Of a DNA stretch of 64,000 bases, positions 47,300 through 58,760 are shown piece by piece. The position numbers and the translations under genes are program-made. This stretch comes from Labyrinthula sp. Ha. Taxonomy: Eukaryota > Sar > Bigyra > Labyrinthulida > Labyrinthulaceae. The DNA is taken from NCBI GenBank assembly GCA_015227615.1, contig JAALGZ010000051.1:124001-188000 (forward strand). Reading direction: 5' to 3'. Position 1 is the stretch's first letter; each line of letters starts with the position of its first letter. The notes under the pieces are model-generated. The model saw only the letters and a program-made list of their open reading frames with translations, did no database searches and was not told where the DNA came from.

Positions 47300-50200
47300 A
47301 AAATAACAACAGTTGTCTCTAGGACTTGGTTTGTGCTGAGTTCACACTTTCCAGTCTATGTGAACCTAAAGCGAAGGAGATATCTCATTACTATTTCTTT
47401 GTCACCCTCTTAACCATAATGGTTTCATCCAATACAAACCATATCCACTACTAAATCCCACACACTAACCTCCATTCATGATAATATCAGAGTAAAAAAT
47501 TAAACAATATGGAGACCAAATACCGAAAACTACAAAAGACAAATTTATCGAGAAAGGAAGATGAAGACAATTTATTTTTTAAAATGACTCAAGTTCCATT
47601 GGCCTAATCATATTTCTATCTCAGGACTCAGGAGAAACTTCAGCACGGAGCCGACATGTACAGAGTGGGATTTCAAAGAATTAGATGGAAAAGGTATATT
47701 AAAATGAAGAATCTAAAAAAAAGAAGAAATTAGCAATGAAAGGAAATTAATCAAGAAAAATACTTTCGAACGTTGGAACATAAATAAAATCGGACTCAAA
47801 TTCTTACTCCTGGATTGGTGAAAGTACGATTTGCCGTTTAACTCCAAGAAACAAAAATCTAATATATCGGTACCAAAATGATAACAGTTTTTGAAACTTC
47901 GTAGAACAATTTACTAGGTATTACCAAATGGCAAATTTCATCACAATCCTGATATGGTGGGTATTGAAGAGATCTATGGTTCCGGTCCGATACTCTGCAA
48001 ATGTAAAATTGGTTATACTTTATTGCATCAAATCGATTAATACGTTCAAAATAATATCAAGTAGGACCATGTACTTTATTTCAAAAAACAAGACATAGGG
48101 CTTGACTCTCTTAGCTTATTAGCATCTTGTTATTTAAAAAATTATTGATATACTGTTGATGGGTCTATACAAAGTTCCTACCAATCATTCGAGGGTTTGT
48201 AGTTTTTTTGTGAAGCTGTATTGATGATAAACTAAATTTTGAAATAATCTGGTTTGCTCTGGATAGGAAGTTTCCTTCAGTAAATCGGTCGATAAAGCAA
48301 AATTACATTTCGCCCTTTAACAGATCATTAGCAACTACCATAATACAAAATAGTATTACCCAAATATTAGTAATACCCAAAATGATGATACAGTAGTAGT
48401 CATATTTCTTTGAGGCATAATACACTTTAGTAAAATATTCAAAAATTAAATCAAAAGTAGAACATAACAAATTAAGGTAAGCTCAATTCTTGTAATATGC
48501 AAATTTTATGAAAATAACTATAATCTGAACCAATTGCCACTTGATATAGTAATTTTGGAGTTTGCATATGATCAGATATTAAAGGATTAATTAAGGGAGC
48601 TTTAGTCCTCAAGAAGATTTAAGTAAAGACAAATTCAGTAGAGAATGTGCCGTTATATATATACTCTCTACATATCGAAAATAAATTCTGGCTAAATTCT
48701 TGAGGAGTTCAGGAAGATCTCCAAAACCATTCCATCACGGCACAGGGTAAGTATCAGAAATAAATTGATTAAACATCATATCGAAATAGAATTTATTACG
48801 TAAAGTATGTGTTAATTATTAATACCAGAAAAGGTAATACCAGTTGTTGAATTACATGCAGTCTGCTCTACTAAACACAGCATTCAAGGTAATAATAAGT
48901 ACAAGAAGTAATACCACACATTTACTAGTATTGTTTATTTCTCCGAAAAAAAAATAATTAATGCTGGATGGACCTAACATGCACTAGAACATATTCAAGA
49001 GAAAATAACTTAAGAGAAACTTAGAATGCAATACAATATTTATTCCTATCGAATTTAAGTAAACCAACACTTTGTTAACATATTATCTATTGATTTTCCA
49101 TGAATATTTAGAGGGATAAATATAAAACATTATATAATATAAAATCATATTTAAAAAGATTAACTCTATTATGGTAGAAACTAGGCTTCATAATACTCCA
49201 GTGAACTATATAGATAAAATTGTCAAAGATTTGAAGAGAACCTATTCGCATATTATATTTCATGATTCAAACTTTGGAGGATAGATAATACAATGCAAGG
49301 AATAACGAGAAATCCTTAATACTACGAGATTGAGCAGTCATATAGTTCCACAAATATTGGTTTCCAATATACTAGTTTTATTACATGACAAACTTGGTTC
49401 GATTAATAGCATAGATCTTAACTTGTACAACCCAAGATCACTAAGAAGACTAATTCTTATTAGCGAATTCTATAGAGTAATGAATATGGTTAGGTTTCTG
49501 CAGCGAGTTACCATTGAAGATAAATACGAAATAGTGTTGGTGTAAATTGAATTGTTAGCAAAGATCTCTTTCATTTGGTATTAACATATTAATATTTTTA
49601 ATCAAGGGTTTTCTTGTTTGTTCTCTCTGAAGACTTGGTATGTATCTTGATTGGATATCCTTAGTTGAGGAATATACGGAAATCTTCGGTACAAGAAATA
49701 ACTCGAATTATGTTGTAAATTTAGAATATTTCAGATATTGATCTATCTCTTCAATTTTGGGTGCTATCTCCAAATAGTATTGCTGGAATTCTTAGATAGG
49801 ATATATTTCAACTTCTATTAGGTCCCAATTTTACATTATTGAGTTTACAAGGATCTAAGAACCTGGGCACTTTATACATTCTAATTGAAGCGCCTAAATT
49901 CATAGACTAATGAACTAAGAAACATTAGTAAGCTTTTTGTTATCAAGAATACCAATAATCAAGTGTCCACATACATTACTGAAGATTCCTAATTTAATAC
50001 ATTCCATCTCTGCATAAAAAGTATGAATATAGTCGTACAATTATTAATTCTATGGTTATTACTGATGTTAATTCATATTCTTCAAAATACTCGCTACACT
50101 CCACATGGTTGATAACTAGTTATATATGAACTGAAATCTTATAAAACACCATATCTGGCGAGAGCATCAAGTAATTCTTGAAGAAAAAAGATAAAATTAT

Positions 50201-53200
50201 TTATGAAATACAAAGCAATATGTCTTTTTGTATATCAATAGCAATTGAATTAAAATATTTAGAAATGTGAAGTGCATGGTATGGAATTTCTAGATGAGCA
50301 ATGAGAAGAAGCTTAACATGTGTTTATCAAGATACCATCTAATCCTTTAACCAAACTTTTTTAGAATTGATAAAAATCTATGCATCTAACTATTGTATAA
50401 TCGGTGAGAGGAGAATATTAGCACAAATAGAATGGTTAACATAACCGAATTAGAAAGGTTGCATATTCTAGACAGATATCATCATTTTCAAAACAAGGGG
50501 GGGGATCATTTAATAACAAACTGTTGTGATGTATTTGATACATATAGGGTATATATACTAAGTTTGAAACATGGTACATAACAAACTAACTATCTATTTG
50601 TGACACTGGTCTTAATTCTAACATTTCCCTTATCTATTATGAAACCTCCTGCTAGAATCTCAAGTCATGGGTAAAGTTATAACCCAGGCAATATTCCAAA
50701 TCCTACCATATTAAAGCATATATAAACACGTCCAGTACACGCAAAAATTAGGTTGCTGAATTGTGGGTTACACAACTATTAACTTAAAAATTGAATAACT
50801 TCTGGAACAGAAAATGGACAAAATTATATTGTGTCATTGCTATGTGGCCATTCTAGACGGGAAAGCTTCACCTGTTAACAAAATATTATATTAAAAAGAC
50901 TCAGTTAAATGAATAATAAACTTTTTTATAGTTATTTCTTTTTTTTAAGCTTTTCGAAAGTACTATCGTATACGTGATGGTTATCCAAAACATAGGGCAA
51001 GTTTGGAAATACGATATTTTATTAGCGAGTTTGACTTCACATCATAGAGACGAGGTTAACGGGTCAAATGTTTTATTTCTTTATTTGCACTATGTTCAAA
51101 CTAGATTGAATTTACAAACGCCCAGAAATTTCTATCATTATGCTTCTATATTGGTATAGAGTCTTACAATTGCTGACCCTGTCTAATCAAAGTAGATTCA
51201 GTGGGACCAAGTAGCATCTTTTTACAGTAAAAACAAAAGTAAGAATAAAATCTTTAAAGTTCCTATGACGATTCATAGACCTAGCTTCAAATTTGGCGCC
51301 AATAATCAAAAATTAAGCATCTGGCTATAAGATTTAACCATAAGGGTAGGTTAGGTTAAGTCAACTATGTTGGAGATGAATCTTAGGGTAATACTCTGAT
51401 GTATCCAATGAATCCACCAGCAAAATATTTACATGTTTTCTAAGTACAGGTAAGAAAACATTATTTCTGAAAATTTAAAGAATACTTCACACTAGTTTTT
51501 ATTATATATTCCTTTTTAATAGCACTTTCTTCATAAATTGAATGTTCTTTTGGAAATATCATGACTAATTTATAAATTTGTGAAAACTTTAAAATTTCCT
51601 ACATTAATTGAACCGCATGCACTAAAATAATGTTTTAGTGATCCAACTCTTCAGGTTTTTTATTTCCTTTTCAATATCCATATTGTAGAAACTGTATATA
51701 CCAATAAAAACTCTAGTTCACGCTACAATTCTAACTAGGTCTATGAAACAGTGTTGATGCCAAAAAACTTCATATTGATTTTCCGTTTAATTAACATCGA
51801 TGAAGTATCTGTCTTTCTCGTATTCTTGAATGTATGTAGAGCATAAATTGATTTTTATATCTTTTACGACTAAATTAAATTAAATGTATTATCAATTCAC
51901 CCATTCGAACTACACGGAACAGTTTATAACGTTTAATTAGTCATGGCACCGGACTTACACCATTGTCCAAATAAGTTTCGCCATTAATATCTTTGTGTAT
52001 ATGACTCAAAGAAATAACGATGCTTAAAGAGAAGGTAGATGACGTAGAATCAAAGTTAATAATCTACAAGGTAGTGAGCAAACAGTGAAGATCACGAACT
52101 CATGATATTACTATTAATTCTTCTTTGTATTATTCCGAAAGTTTCTGAAGCTGAATCTCATGTTGAAGATAAGGTTCTATCCTTGAAGAATGGCTTAGCA
52201 CCGCATTTGAAGTTGTCTCCCCTGACTCGGTCCTTCCTCTTCATGAATTGGCCATCAATGAATACGGAGTTTAATTTACATGCATTTCCATGCCGTATAC
52301 GTAGAATAATAAGTGCTTATACAGAATTCTTAGGACTGAGGCTAAGACGAAGCCATTAATTATTGTAACTTTCTGAGTTTTGAATACTTAATTTGAGAAA
52401 GAACATGTATTTGGCGAAGCAAATACTAAGCTGTAATCTTAAGCACTTTCTGATAAAATAGTGTATTTTCTGAAGTTTGATCACATACTGCATCGAGTGC
52501 TACTGTTTAAATGAGATTATACTCTTGCTTCACATACTGATCTGAACAATCTTTCTTTTAGTAAGGTTTTAATAGTCTGCAGGTGTGTTCGGTGGGTTTT
52601 CATGTAAGAAGTTTAGCTTTCAATCCAATTCTGTATGGGTAAGAGCTGTACTGATCAGATCGAATGTTAGTTAAATAGCAAACAATTTAAAAGCATCAGT
52701 CTTCCATAGCTTGAAATGTGTTTTCTGTGTTGAAAAATATGAAGTGATGTGGAATCTATTCTTAGAATCCATATGAGCTTTAAGAAACCGCACTAATTAT
52801 TACAACTAGGAAATGATGTGGATCTTATTTATATTTTGTGACCTGTTCATCTTTCTACATGTTTCTTTCCTGTTTACTATATTTTGAAAATTCTAGTCTT
52901 GAGAAATTAATTTCTTGAACTAAGGAATGATGTTTCGGAGGCAAAAGTAATAAAAAAATACATGATCGATTATCGTTTTATTTGCAGCTCGAGTCAACAG
53001 CTTGCCTACAAATAGTTCTTGCAGGCGATAACTCATAGTTTTGGAAAAGTAAGAGTAATTGGCAATAGTTTGACTGAAGCATCCGAAAAAGATTCAACCT
53101 ATACTAGAAACCAATCTGTGATTATGCAAGTTCCATAGTTGCAACTCTTAATATTGAGTCCATGAGTCAAGTCTATTGAAATTTCACGTGATGATATTGC

Positions 53201-54609
53201 CTTGAGAAGCCAATAGAGACTCTAACTTCATTCAACATTAACAAAAAGTGAAATGGGACATCAAAAACCCGACTACACCATAAATATAAGAAATTACCAA
53301 AAAGAACAAGATCAAAGGTTCGTACTAGATCAGGCACCGTGATACACAATACACCTTAATTTGCAAGAGAGACCTGTCTACACACGATCTCATCAAAACA
53401 CCCTCTAAGAACAGAAAGAAGCAGATTTGAGTAGTACACAAAGACTTGTCCTAATATTTTAAAATGGCAAACAAAAAATGAAGTTGAGTCATGAGTACGA
53501 GAGTCAAATGTAAATATACCATTTATAGGTGGTTCGGAACCCGTGAGGAAATCACTAAGGTCTTTCTTACGTACACTGTAGCTTAATAGTGTGTCTTTAG
53601 TTTCATATTTTGTCCCATCTCAGCACTTACTCTGCGATTCTCAAGACATCTTGATCGGCTTCGTTTCGAATGACCATCCTATTTAGATTGATAACAGAGT
53701 AAAGCTCTGACACTTTCAGAATTCTCCCCACTTAATTATTGGCTGCTGGAAACGCTTCAATATCATAAATAGCTCATAGTAACACTTATATGATTTGTTC
53801 TAATGCTGTTTCCTTTAACTATCGATTTCAGCACAAATTGGTTCTGAAACCTCTTAACAAGAGGTCAACTCGGTCTTCAGAAGAACTAGGCCTGTAATGA
53901 AAATTGTTTACACGATTTCCTGCTTAGAAAATGTTTGTACCTGTTGGATCTTTAGGTGTTTTCTAGTATGCTATGTTCACCTTCAAGTTTCTGTTGTGTT
54001 TTAGCTTTAGAATATTTTTTATTAATTTTAATATGAAAAAAGAACGAATAATTTCTTACATCGTGTCTTATCTATCAAATTATCGAATACTATCACCTAT
54101 TGTTGTTGGAAATAGCTTCTTTCTGCTGCATTCTTGGTAACCATAAAGGTACGTTTTCTTTTGTTTAGTTTTTCAGCAATTACTTGAGCATTTCCACGAG
54201 TTATTTCTAGCTGCGGAGAGAAATATCACCAGCTTTACTAACCTCAACGTGGACTTAAAGTCACTCATGCGTATGGAGTAAAGTCAATAGAGTTTTATTT
54301 ATTTAAGTTCTAATCTATTGACAAGATCATATAATATTTTTTTTTTCAACTAGTTCTATGCTGGTAATTCACTATTTAAGTCCACATAATCACTACTCTT
54401 ATCTCCCATATAAACCGGGAAGGGTGCTTCTTCGTAAAAGAGAGTGTTAATCGGTCATCGACTTCTGTCCGTTTAGAATTTCTATTTGTTGCAGTTGGAT
54501 ATTTTCCGTTAAATTCTCCTGAATTATTACAGCCCAAATCTGACAAAAAAAGACAACAAAAACAACCAAAGTTTTCTCCTCGTTAGATTGTTAGATTAAG
54601 TTTCATCAC
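47300..54609. other. AT-rich gene desert
   Basis: About 7 kb with no strong gene. The one frame worth listing is the 85-codon frame at 52102. The last few hundred bases are the leader and promoter of the RRM gene, including a CCCAAATCTGACAAAAAAAG stretch near 54535. Confidence 0.55.
52102..52359 (+). CDS. Possible small secreted protein (85 residues)
   Basis: An ATG-initiated frame begins with a convincing signal-peptide profile: MILLLILLCIIPKVSEA, hydrophobic core, then small residues before a likely cleavage site and an acidic mature start (ESHVEDK). The rest is basic at the C-terminus and has one or two Cys. No family is recognised and a single short frame in AT-rich DNA can arise by chance. 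Confidence 0.3.
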   Translation: MILLLILLCIIPKVSEAESHVEDKVLSLKNGLAPHLKLSPLTRSFLFMNWPSMNTEFNLHAFPCRIRRIISAYTEFLGLRLRRSH

Positions 54610-56196
54610 ATGCTTGCTCAGGACCAAATGCAGGACTACAACAGTTTTAACACCTTACAGCCACATGATCAGATGATGAGTCAGCAGAACCAGTCGCCTG
54701 CGCAGCATTTACCGTGCAAATTGTTTATTGGGGGACTCTCATACGACACAACAGATGCCTCCCTGGCCAGCCATTTCTCCCAGTTCGGGGAAGTTATATC
54801 CTCGATTGTGTTAAGAGATCCGGTCACCACGCATTCAAGAGGGTTTGGATTCGTCACATTCTCCAGCAAGCAAGGAGCAGACAAGGTGCTGCAGCAGTCT
54901 CGGAACCATGTTGTTGATGGGAGAAAGGTGGAAGCCAAGATTGCTGTGCCGAGATCTGCCACGAATCCAGTTACAAAGAAAGTTCCTAAGCAATTTGGTG
55001 CATACAACCCAACAAACCCACTACCTCATTTTCACAATCCCAATTTTGCTCCTCCTCACGCTCCACAGAGTTTTCTCTCTGGGGGGTTGAACTATACAAA
55101 CAGTATTCCTCCACCATATGGATATGATATGAATTCAGGCCGATCTTTTCCCCCAGTTTCACCAGAGCCGAATTTTGGGATGCCTTACCAAGGAAATTAT
55201 GGAATGGGGAGAGCTCCTCAACCTGGACCAGGACACTTTGAAAACTCTAAGTTTCAGTTTGGTGAAAGAAATTCACCAGTTGGATCTCCACCTGGATTAG
55301 TAGAACCTGTGGGAAAACCTACAGTTGCCAGAGTCGCAAGCGCTCAGGAGCTTAACCTAGATAAAAGCAAAGACGGAAGCTCGAAGCTGTTGGTTTCTGA
55401 GCTACCACCGAATTCAACAGAAAAGGATTTAAAAGAATTGCTCTCGAAATTTGGGAAAATTAATTCAGCGCAACTGGATGAAACAAAAAAATCAGCCCTT
55501 GTAGTGTTTGAGAATGAGAACTGGAACGAGGAGATTAGAGAGAGATCTATGTCTTTTAAGGGAAGCACTGTGTCCGTAAAATATATCCCCAGCGACGCTG
55601 CTTTATCCGAAGAAGAAATGCAAAAAAAATTTAAACTCTTTCGTTCAAACACTCTGCCAGTTAACTACAATATTGAGGCTCCGTTGTTTGATGTAACTCA
55701 AAAGAATGTAGGTCCTAATGAGGGAGAATCTCGCTGGCGTGAGCCTGGATCTCCAACCCAGAGGAATAGATTCTACACATCCTATGTAAATCGCGAGGAA
55801 CCTCTTTTTGAAGATCATAACCTTGCTGATCCTTTCTTTGGAACTTCTGTAAATGGGAAAGAAGCCTTCAATATGAACAGATCCAAGTCAATTAATGCTA
55901 ACTTTAGAGGGGGACTTGGGGTGAATTTACATGATCGAAGTGATCTTGGCGACGACTTACTTGGTTCAATGAAATCCTTATCACTAAGAGACTCAAACAG
56001 AATGGAAAAGGCCTCAAGAAGATTAACGTTTCACCCATCCGCGCGTGGATTTAAGAACTCTTTTGAAAGTCTTTCATCAGGTCTCTCAGGCGCAAGTCCC
56101 CTCTCTCCAGGAGGAGGTGGAAGAAGAAGTAGTTTGTATTCAGGTGAATCTGGAGCTATGACGGGAAATGTTAGAAACATTAAACTTGACAATTAA
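54610..56196 (+). CDS. RNA-binding protein with two RRM domains (Musashi/hnRNP-like)
   Basis: A 528-residue protein. RRM1 spans about residues 35-115, with RNP2 LFIGGL (38-43), RNP1 RGFGFVTF (77-84) and the VDGRKVEAKIAVPR end typical of hnRNP A/B and Musashi proteins. A Pro/Gly/Asn-rich linker (about 130-250) suggests disorder. A second, divergent RRM follows at about 257-328 (KLLVSELPPNSTEKDLKELL ... SALVVFENENW) with weak RNP motifs. The last 200 residues are low-complexity with RS- and SPGG-type patches and could be phosphorylated. Role in mRNA regulation in nucleus or cytoplasm is inferred from the family. The N-terminal MLAQDQMQDY start is the first ATG. It is intronless. Confidence 0.88.
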   Translation: MLAQDQMQDYNSFNTLQPHDQMMSQQNQSPAQHLPCKLFIGGLSYDTTDASLASHFSQFGEVISSIVLRDPVTTHSRGFGFVTFSSKQGADKVLQQSRNHVVDGRKVEAKIAVPRSATNPVTKKVPKQFGAYNPTNPLPHFHNPNFAPPHAPQSFLSGGLNYTNSIPPPYGYDMNSGRSFPPVSPEPNFGMPYQGNYGMGRAPQPGPGHFENSKFQFGERNSPVGSPPGLVEPVGKPTVARVASAQELNLDKSKDGSSKLLVSELPPNSTEKDLKELLSKFGKINSAQLDETKKSALVVFENENWNEEIRERSMSFKGSTVSVKYIPSDAALSEEEMQKKFKLFRSNTLPVNYNIEAPLFDVTQKNVGPNEGESRWREPGSPTQRNRFYTSYVNREEPLFEDHNLADPFFGTSVNGKEAFNMNRSKSINANFRGGLGVNLHDRSDLGDDLLGSMKSLSLRDSNRMEKASRRLTFHPSARGFKNSFESLSSGLSGASPLSPGGGGRRSSLYSGESGAMTGNVRNIKLDN

Positions 56197-56329
56197 TTGC
56201 AGGAAGCAACTTTTGTTTTGAACTTTAATGATTGTCTATTTATTTTAAAGTGATTTAAATCACCTATGAGTGAATTTAGGGAGAAATATGGGACTATTTA
56301 AGCTATTCTCGTAAAGAAATTTGAATCGT

Positions 56330-56561
56330 ATGTGGCAGGCTAGAAGTTTTCCTCGTAATCTTGTGCACAGTTTACGTTCGCGTTATTTGGTAGAGGGAAG
56401 GTATGAAAAGTGTAGTTTGGCAGCTATTGTCCTCGTTGTTGCTTCATATGTGTTGGTTATTGGACTACAGTCTGTAGTGAGTAGTTTTTTTTTGAGTATT
56501 TAAGCGCTTGTCTAAGAGTTATAAACTTTCTTGTTTAATTGTCTTGGTTTCCGTCTTTTAA
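56330..56561 (+). CDS. Possible small single-pass membrane protein with one 28-nt intron
   Basis: Exon 1 at 56330-56476 (MWQARSFPRNLVH ...) encodes a basic N-terminus and a hydrophobic segment (SLAAIVLVVASYVLVIGL). A 28-nt GTGAGT...TTTAAG segment at 56477-56504 matches the size of the introns elsewhere in the window. Splicing adds 18 residues and ends at 56561, inside the 3' end of the convergent Sfi1-like gene. Without splicing the frame ends at 56503. The basic N-terminus followed by one membrane span would suit a mitochondrial or endomembrane micro-protein. No family is recognised. Confidence 0.35.
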
Positions 56562-57897
56562 TTTCTTTCCCAATAGGTATGTACAGAGAGTCTAACTTGT
56601 GACTATAGAACTTAATTTCAAAAGGGTTATTCTCTTTGTTGAGAACGTCTTTCATTGAGTCTTTATTTGTCTCAAGTGCGGTGAAAGCTTTTTTCATATA
56701 TCTCTTTTCACAGTGTTTTATTGCAATATCTAAAAGATCTAATATATTTTTTCTTCTCTGAGCGTGAATAATTAATTTCTGCAAAGATCTTAGTTTTAGT
56801 TTTCTTATGTAGCCACCCAGCACTAGATTTATTGTTAGTCTTGACGCCTTAGCTATCTGTGCTCTAAGATAAAACCCACGAAAATATATCTTTTTTCTAC
56901 GTTTTGAAAATAAACCATTCTTGGAGGCAGCTCGTTCTATATAGTGTTTAAAAAGAATAAAGTTCTTTTTCCACCTGAAGAAACAGTATATTTCAAGAGC
57001 TTTATGAAAATAAAACGTTCTCAAAACTTGTTTACAACATTGACTCAACAATTTAAAAGTTCTTAGTCTCAACAATATTATTTGTAGTACTCGACGCCTG
57101 TTCAAATTTTCTAGTCTCTTTTTTGCTTGAAAGCGTCTCAAATCCAAGTGAAAACTCCAAAGGGTTCTTCTGAATATAACTTTTAGTCTAATATTTTCCA
57201 GAATACTCAAAGAACTTCTTCTTTTTTGATCAGTACTGTACATACTTAAGTTAAAGAAACCCAGTCTTAAACTACGCATATAGCATGAGTTCAGCACTAA
57301 AAGAAGAACTCTCAAGATATTTCTAGCGTTCTCCAGATGTTTTTTCCACACCGCAAAACTGTGACGCAAGGTTTTCATTGAACTTAACCTACAAAGGAGC
57401 AACCCAAAATTAAAATCTCGACTGTAGTAAACTTCTTCAAGCCAAAGAGAAAAAAAATATTTTTTATACTGTACTACTCGTTTAATGAACTTTTTCCTTC
57501 GGAACGATTTCAAAATCGGCAATTTTATTCTCTGTGCAATATCCTTCTCTAGTTTTGATTCCAGTCTGGCGATGGTATAAAGTTCTTTCCATTTCAGAAA
57601 ACTAATCTCTCTAGCTATGAATTGTTTTCCCTCGGTAGATCTCTCTGTCAATCTTCTCCATTTAGTTATACATCTACTTTTGAGGGACTTAGAATGTCGT
57701 TCTGTAAGTTCCTGTTTTTGCTTAAGAGACATTTCGACAAACAGCCGCAATTTGTCAAAACTTAACCTAGCTAGAATATCCAGATATTCATTTTTCTGTA
57801 TCATGCCATGACTCCATAGCTCTTTTCCTTGTGCACTATTTGTCAGATTCTGAATGAACTTGGACAAGTTTTTTATTTTGTGCTTATTATTTTCCAT
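56512..57897 (-). CDS. Sfi1-like repeat protein (putative centrin binder)
   Basis: Starting at the ATG of MENNKHKIK, 461 residues rich in Arg, Lys, Leu, Phe and Trp. Repeated units of the F/L-x2-W-K/R type recur about every 25-40 residues (CITKWRRLTE, FLKWKELYTIA, FAVWKKHLENAR, FFRWKKNF), as in Sfi1 and similar centrin-binding proteins of spindle poles, centrioles and basal bodies. The helical, highly basic composition fits. A longer frame upstream depends on a non-ATG start and overlaps the neighbouring gene, so I did not use it. It begins 55 bp from the divergent RSPH9 gene. Alternative: an unrelated helical protein with chance Trp spacing. Confidence 0.5.
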   Translation of the reverse strand: MENNKHKIKNLSKFIQNLTNSAQGKELWSHGMIQKNEYLDILARLSFDKLRLFVEMSLKQKQELTERHSKSLKSRCITKWRRLTERSTEGKQFIAREISFLKWKELYTIARLESKLEKDIAQRIKLPILKSFRRKKFIKRVVQYKKYFFSLWLEEVYYSRDFNFGLLLCRLSSMKTLRHSFAVWKKHLENARNILRVLLLVLNSCYMRSLRLGFFNLSMYSTDQKRRSSLSILENIRLKVIFRRTLWSFHLDLRRFQAKKRLENLNRRRVLQIILLRLRTFKLLSQCCKQVLRTFYFHKALEIYCFFRWKKNFILFKHYIERAASKNGLFSKRRKKIYFRGFYLRAQIAKASRLTINLVLGGYIRKLKLRSLQKLIIHAQRRKNILDLLDIAIKHCEKRYMKKAFTALETNKDSMKDVLNKENNPFEIKFYSHKLDSLYIPIGKEIKRRKPRQLNKKVYNS

Positions 57898-57952
57898 AAG
57901 GTTGCTATCCGTTGAGGGCTGGTCTCTTATCCGTTTAAGAATTAGAGAGAGA
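57898..57952. promoter_or_regulatory. Bidirectional promoter region of the Sfi1-like and RSPH9 genes
   Basis: Only 55 bp separates the two divergent ATG codons. Transcription of at least one gene must start inside the other's leader or coding region, or from a very short shared promoter. Confidence 0.45.
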
Positions 57953-58717
57953 ATGTTTGAGAAAAAGTTTGAAGGATTTGAAAGCGTCTTTACGATGGGT
58001 TTAAGCCTTGAAGAATGCTTTATTTTGGACACGGAAATGAAACTTTTTTTGCATGATCATCCCACGTACTTTTGTCCCCAGGTTTTCGGAAAGATCTTGG
58101 CTGGAAGGGAGTACTACTTGGTTATAATACTATATGAGCCAGAAGAAAACCCAGAGCCACTTGGTTTCCCAAAGCTGAAGCAGGCTGCAATTTCTTCAGC
58201 TGATTGGAGACTTTTTGAGTTACCAGAGGCAGAGGTCGTTTTGGAGTATCAACCACCAGCTGCTCTAACTGGAAACCCGAAACATATCTTTGAGAACATG
58301 AAGAAAACTGAGGCTGTACTTCTATCTAACAGAATTCAAAGACTTGTGAATGAAACAAATATAATTCCAAGAAAAGCAGCTAGCATTGATGTTTCAGGAA
58401 GATTTGTTTCCAAACCATATGCAAGCTGCTTCCATCCTGATACTACTGACTTGCTTAACAACTACGCTCACTGTAGGCCCGTTTCTACTTTTGACAATGT
58501 AGATATCAACGATATTATTGATTTGAAGTATGTCGGTGATACAATAACAGATACGTTCGCCTGGACAGCCCACTACAACCAAAAGAATAATCTGGTAGTG
58601 CTCCAAAGTATGCTCTACGTAGGATATGTTTTCTGCCAAGATGCAAGTAATGGGAAATATACTCAGTTCTACTATGGTGATGGGCTACCAAACTACGATT
58701 TTGCTTACATGCGTTAA
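57953..58717 (+). CDS. RSPH9: Radial spoke head protein 9 homologue
   Basis: From the ATG at 57953 this encodes 254 residues, close to the usual RSPH9 length (about 275). An N-terminal block (LSLEECFILDTEMKL ... FGKILAGREYYLVI), the central ADWRLFELPEAE, IIPRKAASIDVSGRF and the C-terminal NLVVLQSMLYVGYVF ... YYGDGLPNYDFAYM follow the order and spacing of human RSPH9. The protein belongs to the radial-spoke head of the motile axoneme, next to RSPH1/4/6. It therefore shows that the organism builds a motile flagellum. An in-frame extension to 57854 looks like a signal peptide but lies antisense to the Sfi1-like start, so I rejected it. The stop codon is 43 bp from that of SF1. Confidence 0.88.
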   Translation: MFEKKFEGFESVFTMGLSLEECFILDTEMKLFLHDHPTYFCPQVFGKILAGREYYLVIILYEPEENPEPLGFPKLKQAAISSADWRLFELPEAEVVLEYQPPAALTGNPKHIFENMKKTEAVLLSNRIQRLVNETNIIPRKAASIDVSGRFVSKPYASCFHPDTTDLLNNYAHCRPVSTFDNVDINDIIDLKYVGDTITDTFAWTAHYNQKNNLVVLQSMLYVGYVFCQDASNGKYTQFYYGDGLPNYDFAYMR

Positions 58718-58760
58718 ACCTTAAGCTTGTCAATATGGGCATCAGAACAAGGAAGAGTGC

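Noticed and set aside
57854-57952. N-terminal extension of RSPH9 that looks like a signal peptide
   Set aside because: It lies antisense over the start of the Sfi1-like gene, RSPH9 is an axonemal protein without a signal peptide, and the ATG at 57953 gives the expected family length.
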